In this document: positions 10,418-23,089 of the stretch, one piece after another
Numbering within the stretch: the stretch's first letter is position 1
How the letters are laid out: every line of letters begins with the position of its first letter
NCBI GenBank assembly: GCA_029721435.1
Contig: CM056580.1
Location: 29,506,367 to 29,570,366 of the forward strand
DNA: 64,000 nt
DNA from: Gymnothorax reevesii
Lineage: Eukaryota > Chordata > Actinopteri > Anguilliformes > Muraenidae
Direction: 5' to 3'
Notes under the pieces: model-generated
The model's database searches: none
The model's input: only the letters and a program-made list of their open reading frames with translations
What the model was told of the DNA's origin: nothing
Position numbers and translations under genes: made by a program

Positions 10418-11318
10418 ACTTTACCATACAAAGCGAAAGCCATATATCAACAACGCCCAGAAACGCTGCCGGCTTCTCTGGGCCTGAGGTCATCTGAGAC
10501 TGACTAACACAAAGTGGAAAAGTGTGCTGTGGTTTGACGAGTCCATATTTCTAATTGTTTTTGGAAATCATGGACGTTGTGTGCTCAGGGCTAGAGAGGA
10601 AAAGGACCGTGCAGATTGTTTTCAGCGTAAAGTTCAAAAGTCAGCATCTGTGATGGTACTGGGATGTGTTAGTGCCCATGGCATAGGTAACTTGCACTTC
10701 TGTGAAGGCGCCATTAATGCTTTAAGGTACATACAGGTTTTGGAGCAACATATGCTGCCATCCAAGCAATGTCTTTTTCAGGGACATCTCTGCTCATTTC
10801 AGCAAGACAATGCCAAGCCACATTCTGCACATGTTACAACAGTGAGGCTTCGTAGTAAAAGAGTGCAGGCAATAGACTGGCCTGCCTGCAGTCCAGACCT
10901 GTCTCCCATTGAAAATGTGTGGCGCGTTATGAAACGCAAAATACAACAACGGAGACTCCGGACTGTTGAGCAACTGAAGTCATACATCGAGCAAGAATGG
11001 GAAAGAATTCCACCTACAAAGTTTCTACAATTAGTGTCCTCAGTTCCCAAATGCTTATTGTGTGTTGTTAAAAGGAAAGGTGATGTAACGCAGGGGTAAA
11101 CATGCCTCTGTCCCAGCTATTTTGGAACATGCTGCAGGCATCAAATTCAAAATGAGTTAATATTTCAAAAAAACAAAAACAATAAAGTTTGAACATTAAA
11201 TATCTTGTCTTTGTAGTGTACTCATTTGAATATGGGCTGAAATAGACTTGCAAATCATTGTATTGTTTTTATAAACATTTTACTCAATGTCTCAACTTTA
11301 TTGGAATTGGGGTTTGTA
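10418..11318 (+). pseudogene. Tc1-like transposase, 5'-truncated but with intact catalytic triad
   Basis: A single frame runs from about 10418 to the stop at 11099, broken only by TGA at 10485-10487 just after RLLWA. After that, 191 codons are open. Visible motifs: FDES (Asp codon 10536), FQQDNAKPH (Asp 10806), SPIENVW (Glu 10911). The last two are separated by 34 residues, the DD34E spacing of Tc1. The DNA-binding half is missing; sequence before 10418 is unrelated. The 3' tail runs to TATTGGAATTGGGGTTTGTA at 11318, the element's right terminus. The left half of a sister element lies just upstream (8262-10004). Confidence 0.85.
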
Positions 11319-12630
11319 AATTACTCTAGACTGAAACAAGCAACTTTACTCATAATGTAACTTTCAGATGGTGCTCAATTTTTCTTGTGCACCAAACAGC
11401 TGTCTATCCTGTCAAACAAAAAATGCAGAACGGTAAGACAAAATTAGGAATGTTGTTGAACTTGTTCCTCATAGAATAGAGCTAGATTCTGGAGGCTTGT
11501 ATTATTGCTTGTATAACCATAAATTTTTGATGAAATATGTTGCAAAAAAAAAAATCTGATCTCTGGTCTACCTTACAGCACATAGCAATATCACAAGACA
11601 CCTTAATTCATTTGGAAATCAAACAATTCTAAATTGTGCAGTTTTCAGCACAATTCAATTCAACTCTATCAGAAGTCTGTTGATTTTTTTCAAGTCTTGA
11701 CTCTTGACTGGTCACCATCTTGGATTTTGCATATAAACGACGTCAAATTATAAAAAATAATTGTCCTATTAAATTCTGAAACCTATGATCAATAGGACAG
11801 AACAAAACATACTTTACCATTTTTACTCAAAATTTATTAATGTCCACTATAATTTGGCTGTTGGTGGCCATCTTGGATAAGTGAAATAAGTACTGGGGGG
11901 AATATTTGGGGATTTTATGTTTCTGAAACGAGGTGGCATTATGGCAGACAAGTAATTTCCCTGAAAATCTACAATTTTTTTCCCCCCTAAGCATCCTTTT
12001 GAGCTCAGGCCTATGCTCTTGCACTGTCAGTGATGCTGAATAAATTACTTCTCTTGAAATTCTCGGCTTTGACTGACTTTTTTGTGAGGATGGAACATTA
12101 TTTAGTCTAATGGCAGTGGTCAGCCTTCATTGTTAGTAATTTGATGGGGCTTATTTGTTGTTTAATCTGTTCCACTTACTCTGCTCCTACAGTGAGATGC
12201 ATCTCGAGAGGATCAAATGAGTGGCCCCAATAAGAAGGAATTGAAGGACCAAATGAGAAGTCTCATTTAGAAGGAACGGAGGAGGAAATGTATGCAGATT
12301 ACTTAAAACAGAAGTACCAACAATAAAGTAAAATTGAATAAACACTACAATTGACATAATATAATATTTATATTAATAGTCATTCAGAAAAAAAAATTAT
12401 GAGTTTACTGAATTAATATCCAATCAGGAAACTGCTGATGCCAAGAAGTCCATCGGGCAACCATAGTATTCATGACACACCATAAATCAAATAGGGTTTC
12501 TTCATATGCTCATTACTTCTGTTGCAGCTTTTCTGCATTTATCAGTATATCTGCTTTTTAAGCAAACATTCATCGCATGTACAATCCTAAACAAATGTCA
12601 GAATTGTTGAGTAACTTTCAAAAGTGCGAA
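11319..12630. other. No recognisable gene
   Basis: AT-rich sequence with only short frames. No transposon end, exon or array stands out between the Tc1 tail and the next Tc1 element. Confidence 0.5.
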
Positions 12631-12634
12631 AATA

Positions 12635-14282
12635 CAGCACCCTCCATTATTATTGTGTTCTTTAGCTTCTAATAAATTCTGCTTTTTTCAAAAAAATATA
12701 GGACTACAGTGGAAAAAAAGGGAAAATCCAACCTTTAATTCAAGTGCATTTATTCAGTGGGAAAAAAATCCCACATTAAGAAATAATTATTTTACATCAA
12801 ATCATGTGTGCACAATTATTAGCACCCCTGATGTTAATACTTTGTACAACCCCCTTTTGCTAACAAAACAGCACCTAATCTTCTCCTATAATGTTTCACT
12901 AGATGGGAGAATACAGAAAGAGGGATCTTCAACCATTCCTCTTTGCACAATCTCTCTAAATCATCCAGCGACCTGGGTCCTTTCCTCTGCGCTCTCCTCT
13001 TCATCTCACTCCACAGTTTTTCAATAGGGTTGAGGTCTGGGGACTGAGATGGCCATGGGAGGAGCTTGATTCTGTGTCTGGTGAACCATTTCTGTGTAGA
13101 TTTGGCCCAATGTTTAGGGTCATTATCTTACTGAAAGACCCAGTGACAACTCATCTTCAGCTTTTGGGCAGAGGCCACCAGATTTCGATTTAAAATGTCC
13201 TGGTATTTCAAAGCGTTCATGATGCCATGCACCCTAACAAGGTTCCCAGCGTCTCTGGAAGAGAAACAGGCCCACAGCATCACCGATCCTCCCCCATACT
13301 TCACAGTGGGCATGAGGTACTTTTCTGCATACTCATCTTTTGTGTTCCGCCAGACCCACTTAGAGTGTTTGTTGCCAAAAAGCTCTATCTTGGTCTCATC
13401 TGACCAAATAACACGGTCCCAGTTGAATTCCCAGTACCGCTAAGCGAACTCCAGAAATTTGCGTTTTTGATTGTGAGTGAGAAAAGGTTTTTTCCATGCA
13501 TGCCTCCCAAACAGCTTGTTGGCATGTAGATAGTGCCTGATGGTTGTTTTGGAGACTTTGTGACCCCAAGATGCTACCATTTGTTGCAATTCTTTAACAG
13601 TGAGCTTTGGAGAACTTTTTATTTCTCTTATCATCCTGCTCACTGCGCGTGGTGGCAAAATAACCTTGCGTTCTCGTCCAGGCTTGTTTACCACTGTTCC
13701 AGTTGTTTTAAACTACTTAATGATTCCTCTGACAGTGGGCAGGTGCTGGCGAGTGGCTATTTTCTTGTAGCCATTGCCTGAGTTGTGAAGGTCAACACAC
13801 ATCTGTCTTACTTGAATAGTGTGTTCCTTTGTCTTTCCCATGTTGAAGAGTGGATAAGAGAAATGGCCTCTCTGTCACATCATATTTATACCTCAGGGAA
13901 ACGGGAAGTGATGATTTACTAATTAAATGTTCCTAGATACTCGTATGAACTTTGTAATCGACAGTAGAAATGACAGAAATACTTCAATTACATTTAAACT
14001 ACTGTAGAAATGACAGAAATGCTTCTATGACATTTAATTCCTAGGAATGGTTAGGGGTGACAATAATTGTGGAACAGGTGATTTTATGAAAAATAGTTAT
14101 TTCTTTGTCAGGGATTTTTTTTCCCCTTAAATTCCCTAAATTCCCTTGAGTTGAAGGTTACATTTTTTTTTTTTTTTGAACAATTTTCAGTGTGAGAGTA
14201 TGCTTCTGCAATAAAACTTGAATTTATTTTAAGGCTTTTAACAAATCTTAACCAGGGGTGCCAATAATTATGGAGGGCGCTG
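12635..14282 (-). mobile_element. Complete Tc1-like element with both ends
   Basis: The 1648-bp element lies between TA dinucleotides (12633-12634 and 14283-14284). The left terminus CAGCACCCTCCATTATTATT is mirrored at the right by AATAATTATGGAGGGCGCTG. The transposase gene is on the minus strand. Poly-T runs at 14109 and 14161 lie in the non-coding part. Confidence 0.9.
12834..13841 (-). pseudogene. Tc1-like transposase, frame preserved, nonsense mutations only
   Basis: From the ATG at 13841 (MGKTKEH) to TAA at 12834 the reading frame has no net shift: 335 codons, the normal Tc1 length. At least three in-frame stops interrupt it: about 13695, at 13440-13442, and at 13128-13130 just before the second catalytic Asp. 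Order of motifs: helix-turn-helix (NGYKKIATRQHLP), GRERK, WSDQTKIELFG with the first Asp, GGGSVMLWACF, then after the third stop DNDPKH and NPIEKLW with the catalytic Glu. Decay is by point mutation, unlike the copy at 6567. Confidence 0.88.
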
Positions 14283-14289
14283 TATTATC

Positions 14290-15465
14290 ATATGGATTGC
14301 CTTTTAGTTTCGGCTACACAGCTCTTCCACATTTTCTCCATTCTCCTTCCATCTCCCTTCTGTTTTCTTTGCCCCTCACATATTCTAACTCCTGCTGTCT
14401 CCTCTTATTTCTTGGTCTCTTCATCTCTCCTCCATACTGCTCACCCACCCTTAATAGATTCCTGACGTTTGTAGGAATGGACGCGGTAAATTTGGGTGTC
14501 TGAGAAACCAGCACAGGGAGCACAAGACAGAGCAATTCCACAACTTCCCCTTCCCCGGCTGCCCTTCAGCTTTTCTATTAGCGCATGGAAAGCACCTTGA
14601 ATTCCCTGACAAGCGCAGCAGATCAACACTAAATCAAAAATCAGTGCCAGCCCGGGATCTAAGCCACCGTGAAGGTCACAGCCAAGTACGTGCCATCTTA
14701 ATCCAAAGAGAAAGGACTCTAGATACAAGCAGGGGATTTCACTCACATAGAGCCAGTTACCTGTGTGTCATGTGTGGTATTCCCCCAATATTTACTTCAT
14801 GCTAAAATGCACTGTTATTCAACAATTATTCATGATATTGGTCTGTTCCACAAGAGGTGAAGGCAGACTCGTCAAACTATTTTGCAGGCCTAATTAAACT
14901 CAGTTTGGTCTTAGTCACAATTAATAGGCCAATTAAACCCTATGTCTACAGAATTTTAGATCTCATGACTGATATTCTATTTGAGAATTGCAATCGTTAT
15001 AGACCTTAAAGTGTCTGCAGTCACCTTACCTAGATGAAAGCAAAGTAATGCTTATTTAATTGCAGTGGCATGTACAGCATTTTAGATTACCAGATGTCAT
15101 GCACAAATGAAATTGTCCCATTACACTCGCAGGATTTTTTCCTGCACTCATCGGAGAAGGACTACACTGCCCTCTAGTGTTAATTGTTGCATATTTTTTG
15201 GTGGGGAGAGAGAGAGAGGCTGAATCTCAATCTCCTCCCTAAGCCCTGAGCCCCAAGCCCTCACTGACTTAAGTAGCTGCACCTGGAGAGTGATTGAGTG
15301 CGTGAGGCTGCAAGGGGCTGAAGTATTATAAAAAGGGAATGGGACAGCCCTATGTTTGGTTGTTAACTTTGGTTAAGTTCAACACATCTTTCAGTTAGAA
15401 ATAGTGACTAAAATGTTCTCTGCCTAAAGGTTGAGCTCCCATCATTTACTGATCGCACCCAATCT
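14290..15465. other. No recognisable gene
   Basis: A pyrimidine-rich stretch (14330-14450) is followed by unremarkable sequence. Short frames such as the one at 14441-14746 on the minus strand show no domain I recognise. Confidence 0.45.
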
Positions 15466-15469
15466 TCCT

Positions 15470-16960
15470 CACACCATTTATTTGTAAATGTCTCAACATC
15501 GTATGTTAACAAATAATAGGTGAATCAAAGTTTCACCCTTGGAGTCACCCAGAAACACAACCACTGCATCACATCAAGGTGTTTCCTTGTGTTCAAAACT
15601 GCCATTTTGGCTTGTCCAATCACAAAGTTCATCAGTTCTACCACAGCACGTTTTGCACGGATATGGTTTGGGCAAAATGTAAACACTGATTTTTTTTGAA
15701 GACATTGTTAAGCTTTTCAAATGTTATGGTCAAGGAATAAGAGAGCCAATAGCCTTTTACAGTTCAAAAAGAAATGCGCAATAGTCTTTGCACTTCCACA
15801 GAAAAGTCTCTTTGTATCAATCCTTGAATTTACTCTATTTTGTGGAGAACTCTCCACTGCAGGTCACCTGACCTCTTTGACAGTGCAAGTTTATAAATTG
15901 TCGTCCATGCTGCAGCATTTTCCTTGTCCTTCTCAAGAACCTTTAACAACTTCAACCTAGGCAGAGTCTGAAAGGAGGTTGCGTGCACCACCCTCACACT
16001 GCGGCTGCACAGCTCTCTTGTCTCAATAAACAGCACACACTGGGTTGAGTCCCCTTTTAAAAACTGTCCGTGGTTCGGCTCCATGGATGAACCCACCCAG
16101 GTAGTCGAGCATTCTGTGTCCAGAACTGTCCCACACTCCCACCTGCATAATTGGAGGGAGACAGCTCTTTATAAGACACAGGACCAGTTCACTATCCTAA
16201 CTGATTAAACAGCCAGGTCCCCGGCAATCTCCTCCTCCTCCACCCATCAACGATTCTCCAGGTGTAAGAGGTCCATCCGTTTAGTAACTCCCTGCTGGGT
16301 GAATACGTGGAGTGAGTGACCAGCCTGCAGGGCTGCATCAGAGGTTGAAGAAAAGGCACTTGTGGAGAAGTGAACCCCAAGTTACAGAGCCTTCTCATCT
16401 CCACCTTCAGCAGCCCCCAGGCATTTAGCACACTGTGGTGAAACTGAGGCAGCACATCTGAGCTGAGCCTGCAGACGTTCATCCCAAACAGCAGCCAATC
16501 ACAGTCTAGGCCCCTCACCTGCCTCAGGAACAGGAAGGCCTCTGGCCTCCAGCTGCGGTGTTTGGCACGTAACAGCCTTTGAGCTGACTGCAATCTAAAT
16601 GCAATTGTCCTGCTGTTCAGGTCCACCACACCCTGCCCTCCTTCTGTCTCCTGTAAGTAAAAAATAGCTGGATGCATCCATCCCAGAAAATTGACCGCAG
16701 CACTAATGCATAACTCTCAGCAGTCCTGCAGGAAGGCCCAAGCAGACTGACCTGAGCAACAGCATGGAGGCCTCCGGATGATTAATCAATAGCACTCTCC
16801 CTATATAAGACAGCTGCAGCAACAACCACCTCCACTGAGCGGCCGCGATCATCTCCTGCTGCCGTTTCGCGGCAGTAATACGGCCAAGGCGCTTCCAGTG
16901 GAATCTAGGGGTTACAGTGCAACACAATGCCTCTCACTAAAAAATGTTGTTGAATACAAC
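15470..16960 (-). pseudogene. L1/Tx1-type LINE ORF2, C-terminal part
   Basis: The minus strand carries the region downstream of a LINE reverse transcriptase. In order: PRFHWKRLGRI, QWRWLLLQLSYIGRVLLINH (thumb region), EGGQGVVDLNSRTIAFRLQS, TWLFN, RSGDLQWRVLH, then KTIAHFFLNCKRL and finally VIGQAKMAVLNTR near 15590. This set and order is typical of the C-terminus of Tx1-group L1 elements in fish. At least two frameshifts and several stops break it. The polymerase core itself is missing, so this is a fragment without a catalytic centre. Confidence 0.8.
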
Positions 16961-17126
16961 AACCCCCCCCTCCATTTTTCGACCAAAAATTGTTCATTTT
17001 CAAAGTTCATTTTCGAAGTATTTTCTAGATTTGACTCAACAAGTAAAAATAATACAACAGAACCACAATCGAGAATACAGCGCTATTCAGTACACTCATA
17101 CTCCTGCTTGCCCCTCCCAATCCTCT

Positions 17127-17154
17127 GAGAGAGAGAGAGAAAGAGAGAGAGAGA
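17127..17154 (+). repeat. GA microsatellite
   Basis: A GA run of 28 bp with one A interruption. Confidence 0.9.
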
Positions 17155-17277
17155 ATTGTTGAACTGTACAGAGGGGTGTATATTGAAGCAACTTCAATGT
17201 TGCCCGGACTTTCGTTGCATGTGCTGGCTCAACAAACCCTGAAATTGCAATAATTATTGGAAAATATAATTATGACA

Positions 17278-17417
17278 GCTACACACCTGATACTGCAAAT
17301 CAAGCTCTTTAGCAAAGACTCTAAGGGGTGATCAGTGATGTCAGGTATGTAAGTGCTTGGTTGGAATGAAAGCCTACACCCACACCAGCCCTTTCTGGGT
17401 AAGATTGAGGACCGCTG
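17278..17417. mobile_element. hAT-type MITE, left end lost
   Basis: The right half matches the copy at 5999 and ends CCTACACCCACACCAGCCC ... GAGGACCGCTG at 17417. The left terminus is missing; the match begins at ACACACCTGATACTGC. Confidence 0.6.
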
Positions 17418-17429
17418 ATCTATTGTGAT

Positions 17430-17875
17430 GATCCTTTGCTTTGATTACAGCATTTAATCTTTCGGGCATAGTTTTCACATATTTTTATAAAATTTCCTCA
17501 CTTACTGAACCATTCCAAATAGTTTGAAGTTCATTCCAAAGAGATTATTTCGATGTTGCAACAGATTTGCTCAGTTGGATTAAGGACTGTATTTTGAGCA
17601 CGACAAGTCATAACTTTTATGTCATCAGATATTTTTTTTTTCGGCTGAGATAATTCTTGCACAACTTAGAACTGTGTTTAGGGTCATGGTCTTGAAAATA
17701 AAATCCCTGACCAATCAGTCTCTTTCCAGATGGCAATGCATGCCTTACAAAGATGCTGTGATATGTCCTTTGATCCATGATTCCGCCGATTTTTATGAGA
17801 TCACTGGCTCCTTTCGAGCAGACAGAACCCCAAACCATAATATTACCACCACCATGTTTTACTGAATGGGTTAAA
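17430..17875 (-). pseudogene. Tc1-like transposase, C-terminal fragment
   Basis: The minus strand encodes MVWGSVCSKGASDLIKIGG, YHSIFVRHALPSGKRLIGQG and FQDHDPKHSSKLCKNYL, the middle of a Tc1 catalytic core with the second Asp. The sequence continues with recognisable but stop-ridden C-terminal segments to about 17430. No ends are seen. The family differs from the copies at 6567, 10418 and 12635. Confidence 0.75.
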
Positions 17876-18050
17876 CTATATGTCTAAACTAAACTAAAAT
17901 ATGTGTGTGACATTGTCCCACAATATGAAAAACAATGCTTTTTCTGACTTTGACTTTGAATCTGTTTAAGGCAAAATGTAAGTGGAAAGTGAGAGTTTAC
18001 GGGGTTAAAGAAGAGCAGTTAAAGTGCTTATGTGGCTACTTCACCAATGA

Positions 18051-18126
18051 GCCTGGCTCTTTGGTGATGTGGTCAGCGTGCATGACTCTTCCCCGGGGGT
18101 CTGGAGGTTCAAGTCCCCGCCCGGGC
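18051..18126 (+). tRNA. tRNA-like sequence (pseudogene or SINE head)
   Basis: The 76-base stretch begins GCCTGGCTC and ends CGCCCGGGC. It has a D-arm-like GTGATGTGGTCAGC, an anticodon-type stem GACTC/GGGTC around the 7-base loop TTCCCCG (would read CCC), and a T-loop GGTTCAAGTCC that fits a pol III B box. The T-stem has mismatches and the acceptor stem pairs about five of seven. I read it as a decayed tRNA copy or the head of a tRNA-derived SINE, not a proven functional tRNA. Confidence 0.4.
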
Positions 18127-18240
18127 CCTCCTTCGGCCTGCTGCACTTAGTTTATAACCACTTAATACCAATAAAATTCAGTCTTGTCATTGCATTATAC
18201 TTCATTTTTATTCAGGCTATAACCTTTTCTTAATCTATAT

Positions 18241-18740
18241 GTACAATCAGGACCATAAATATTTGGAAGCTGACAAGATTATTGCTTTTTAGGCAGTCTT
18301 CCACACCTATTGGAGATTAAACCAAAAACTGAATATTAGCTGAAAGTTTCGACTTTCAGCTTTAATTTAGGGATATTTTGATCCAAATTGGGTAAATGGT
18401 TTAAGAATCAGTTTTATTATTTTGGGTTAAATTATCTGCATAGATGCAGCTAAATGCTTCAAGCCTCATGAAGTGGTGCTTCATGAAGCAGAGGGATATT
18501 GACTAAAGCTTACTGCAAAACCTATCCAACATTTTTTTTTAAAGCAACAAAATTCAATGTTCAACAAAGTCAAAATTATTAACCAGCCCTGAATCTAAAG
18601 GAGCACACTTTTCACTTGTTGAAGGAAAAACCAAAAGCAAAGTGCCCCCAAATACATACAGGAACTGAAGACATCTGCAGCAATGGCCTGGCAGAGCATT
18701 TTCATAAACAGAATGAAACAAAAATTGTCATGGCTCAGAA
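18241..18740 (+). pseudogene. Degenerate Tc1-like remnant
   Basis: It begins GTACAATCAGGACCATAAAT, close to the terminus of another Tc1 family. Near 18660 it contains GGAACTGAAGACATCTGCAG and GGCCTGGCAGAGCAT, matching the C-terminal coding region as I remember it. No open frame remains. Confidence 0.5.
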
Positions 18741-19889
18741 TCAAAAGTGAACCTAAATTGCCTCTCTAAAAGGCAATTATTAAAAAAAACTAAAAATCAC
18801 ATTAACAAAATAAGTATGAAACCCATCACTCCTCATTACCGTGGTTTAAATTAAAAGTAATCAAAGCAAAGCTGTGGAGAAGAAAATCTATGGCAACTCA
18901 TAATCTCTCTCTGTCTATACAAACTAAAAATGGGAGGGGCGACCAATGATGGTCTCTGGGAAGATTAATGGTGCTTTCGTTGGAGTTGACTGAAATGCCC
19001 GTCCTCAGAGTTAAGTCCTGGTAATGTTCTGGCTGGGATGGTGGGGACCTCAGTATTATTAGGTGATCAAGCATGCATATTTAATTTGGCTTAATAAATA
19101 GTTGATCTGGGTGAAAAATGATCAGTCACATATTTCCTCACCTTAAAGGACTGTTTTTTTCATTCCACTCATATCTCTCAAAGAAACAGCCTAGTCAATA
19201 ATACTGTATAGTACCACATGAAAAAACAATGCTCTGGCTTCTTCCATTTTTAGGTAGGGCAAAACAGCATTGAAAAAAATCACTTGCAAATGTGTCTCTA
19301 ACCAGACAGTTTAAATATTTCTTATTTTTTTAGTTATTAATAAGGCCGGGGGCACGTCCCTTGCAAGTCATCTCTAGAGATGAAAGGAGATCTCACTGAA
19401 GAATAAAAATATGTCAGCAGTGTTCAATTAAAATCTACCGGAGAATCTCAGTTTATTTCTTCCTTTAGATCTGTGGTGAATTCCATGTAGTTAGCCATTT
19501 TAAGCGCTGAGAGGATTTTTCAACATAAACCTTTCAACTTGCTGAGATAGTTTGGAATGGCGTTGCAGCAAAAAATGACCAATATATAAACAAATTTAAT
19601 TTCTTTTAAATATATTTCTTGAAATGAAAATTCTTCTGGATTAGTGTTTCCCGGAGACTTGAAGATTTTTTAACATTTCCTTCGTAATCTTGGAGATTTG
19701 TGACATAAAGGCATGTATGAGTTTGTGGTGCACATATATTCATGACAAAAAAAAATGGAGTCACACACAGATGAGGTGAATAACAGCTTGGAACAACGGT
19801 GTTCTCGTCTATGTGTTGGGTGTGGGACAAATAGACAGGCGTAAATAGCTGCACAACTTTGACGAGGGCCAAAGGAACAGGGAACATCT
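18741..19889. other. No recognisable gene
   Basis: AT-rich sequence without recognisable exons, arrays or element ends. Confidence 0.45.
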
Positions 19890-20600
19890 CTGAAACCGTA
19901 AGGCTTGTGGGGTGCTCCTGGTCACAAGTGGTCAGTACCGACTGACAGTGGCCCTATGAAGGATAGCCCACAATGTTGCTCTTCAATGCATGTAGGCCAT
20001 AAAGGTTGTGCCGTGTGGTCCCTATCAACAGAAGCGCTACTGCAGCACAAGTCACATAAAATTTTCATGATGGTTACGGGAACAATTTGCACAATGCATC
20101 AGACCCTTCTGTGTATGGGGGTTTTGTAGCTGCGGACAGGTCTGAGTACCCATTCTAACCCCCATCGACTGCCAAACCCTCATCCACCATTTCCTGTTAC
20201 ATCATGTAGACAGCCCCGTACTTGTCCACCATTTACCTGGGGAAAAGATGGCACCAGGATGCACTGAGAGCAGAAGGCAAGCTGACAGAGGCAGTGCGAT
20301 GCTCTAAGCAATGTTCTGCTGAGAAACCTTGGGTCCTGCATTCCTATGGACATCACTTTGACACATGCCATGTACCTAAACATAGTTGTGGACCAAGTAC
20401 AAAACTTGGGCAGTGGTATTCCCTGATGGCTGCAGTCTCTTTCAGCAGGATAAAATGTGCCAAGCCGCACTGCAAAAATTGTCTGGGATTGGGATGAGGA
20501 ACACAATGAAGAGTTCAAGGTGGTAGGCAGGCCTCCAAATTCTCTTGATCTAAATCCAACAGAGCAGCGGTTATGTATAGAGCACCTGTGTATGCTGCAG
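19890..20600 (+). pseudogene. Tc1/mariner-type transposase, heavily decayed
   Basis: Broken frames recall the Tc1-like family with ITWGRDGTRMH-like (GGGSVMLW region), FPDGCSLFQQDKMCQA-like and PPNSLDLNPTEQ segments: the second Asp region near 20440 and the NPIE-type region near 20560, where the Glu lies in NPTE. Many frameshifts are present and no ends are identified. A C-terminal scrap of a similar family is at 30850. Confidence 0.6.
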
Positions 20601-20898
20601 TACAGTGTGCAGACGCGGGTTCACGGTTTTATCCACACCTGAACCAATGTTCCTGCACCTGCGGGTACCAGGTGTGGGTCCAAGCATGCGGGTGCAATGT
20701 GGGTATTGGTATAAAATTTAGAGAGATATGCGGGTGCAGGGCAGGTGTGGGTACAATCCTGTGGATGCGGCGCGGGTACATGTCTCATTTATTACCGCGG
20801 GTACAGTGTGGGTGCGGACATAAATTTGCGGACATACTTACCTGCAGTATGCCCGCACATTGTAATCATTTAGTATACGCTTACACATGTATGATTGG

Positions 20899-21110
20899 AG
20901 TGACAGTGGGTGTGATTAGATACAGCAGTATAGCTTAGCATTTTGGAAAGAGGTCATGATTGTTAGACATGGTTGGATATAAGTGATTTTTTTTTAGTTT
21001 GGGAGTCGAGGAGTGACAGTGTGTGTGATTAGATATAGTGTTGTAGCTGAGCATTTTAGATAGAGATTGTGATTGTTGAATATGGTTGGATGTGCTTGAT
21101 TTTTTGAGTT
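20899..21110 (+). repeat. Tandem duplication, period about 113 bp
   Basis: Units start GTGACAGTGGGTGTGATTAG at about 20900 and GTGACAGTGTGTGTGATTAG at about 21013. They share the TGATTGTTRRAYATGGTTGGAT stretch, with moderate divergence. Confidence 0.7.
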
Positions 21111-23089
21111 TGGAAATTGTGATTTTATGATAAGATAATTAGCTGTGGTATAGTGTTTGTGATTCTTGGTATGTATGTTATGTATGACTATTTACAATTA
21201 GTGACGATTGTAGTGTTTAGAGGTACCTGTATGAAAAATGAAAGGTTGAAAGAGTTGTCCATTTTTTATCTCAATTGAAATACAAAGAAAGTCTTACACC
21301 TTATTGACTTTGCAAAATTAATTTAATTGTTATTAGTTTCATACCTAAATGTTGAAATTTCATACCTAAAATAGCAATTTTTTTGACAAAATTATGGTGA
21401 TGAAGTTGGGAAAGACAGGCTGTAGTGGCCGTTTGTCAAGCAAACTTCAACTAAATTAAATTAAACGTAAATTAAACAAGCAAACGACAACTTCTGGCAA
21501 CCTGGGCAGGTAATGTATGCAGGCAAGAAAACGGAGTTTCCAGGCAAAATTCTCTTTAAGGCTGGTTTATTATTACTTTCCAGGTGAGCAAAAAAATCCA
21601 TGTCTCTCTCGCGCTGGTAAAAAAACCATGTGCCCACTACCCAGGTGCACACAGGTGTCTCACCACTTCCTACCTTTATCCACCCTTACCTGTGCACACT
21701 ACTACCCCCAGGTGTCTAAACCAAGTACTACAGCTAATAAACCCAAATAAAGCCTAAACACATGAAACAAAGCAATTAACTAAACAAATAACTAACTAAC
21801 AAAAGAATATTGCCAAAATATAAATCACTAATGTGAGCAAAATCAAATAAACAAATTAAGTGACAAAATGATCACTATTTAAAGCAAACTAATGTAGCTC
21901 CAACACAGGATACAGTGCGGGTGTGGGTATAAACCTGCGGATTCGATGTGGGTGTGGGTATGTTGTGATTCTGCCCTGTTTGCCATGTTTAATTTGAATT
22001 CTGGCTTGTCTGACCTTGCTCTGTATTTTGTATTGTGATCTAGATGCCTTGCCATGTTTTGTTTTTGCTTCGTCTGTATGTCCGCCATATTTCATCATTG
22101 CAGTATAATTCCGGTCCATGTCTTGTTTTTCACCATGCATTGCACTTTGTCTCCCCCTGTCTGGTCTCATGTCTTGTGATGGCTCACAGCCCCAGTATTG
22201 CGTGTCACTCTTTCTGGTGATTTAATGGTTTCTGGGATTTCATTCATTCCTTCCAATCTCATTGACTTCCTTCACCTTGCCTTTTTATATTACTTACAAT
22301 ACTAACAGTTAATTATTTTAGTTAAAGATACTAACCCAAACTAACACTGTTTATAATACTAACTTACTAACGAACACTAGGGATTGTATGGCTGCACTTT
22401 ACTAATTGATTAATCACCTCTCAACATTCGCCCTATTCTAGACTCCGCCACTTGTCTTCACTCAATCTACTTTGTTGCAATTTCAGTGTAACCTCCGTGC
22501 TTGTTAAACTCTGTTCTCTCTCTCCTTTTCTGTGCACGATAGAACTCCCTAACCGGAGCCGTATGTCTGTCTGTAGGCTGTCTTCGCGATCCCTGTCTGC
22601 GTTTTGGCTTTTGCCAATTTCTTGTAATGAGGAACTTCCTCATGTTCATTCCTTTGTAATTAGTTTGATCCAGTTCACCTGTTTCCCTTTGTAGCATGTG
22701 ACTTCCCGTTTGTCTAATTAAGCAGTCTTTTCACAGCCAGCTCTTTGTCAGAATGTTTCTCTTGGTTTAACTGTGCTGCAATCGTTTATGCCTTGTACTC
22801 TCTATGATTCTCTTCTGATTGGACTGTCTGATTACTATTCTGGCTTTGACTTGGATTTGTTTGCATTTGTGTATTGAACCTTTTTAGCCTGACTACGAGT
22901 TTTGTGTTTGCTGCACTAGTTAAAACTTGGATTACGTCCCTGGGATTTTGATTTTTTGGATTGTTGACTTTGTACTGTTGCCTCCTGCTCTGTGGGGGTT
23001 CACCCCATTCCTAATGAGGCAGAAGCTTTATGGATTACTTGGTTATCGTGACTGGTTCTTGATCATAACCTCACAGTATGCTATTAAAA
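21111..23089. other. No gene; T-rich sequence of unknown origin
   Basis: The part from about 21970 to 23060 is rich in T and short TTTG/CTTG words and resembles the non-coding terminal regions of some fish retroelements, but I found no TG...CA boundaries or primer site. Short frames on both strands show no known domain. Confidence 0.35.

Noticed and set aside
16192..16677. 161-codon minus-strand frame as a host gene
   Set aside because: Its motifs and those on both sides are the C-terminal part of a Tx1-type LINE ORF2.
22452..23060. A complete LTR between 22 and 23 kb
   Set aside because: Composition is suggestive, but no TG...CA ends, target duplication, TATA box or primer site could be paired.
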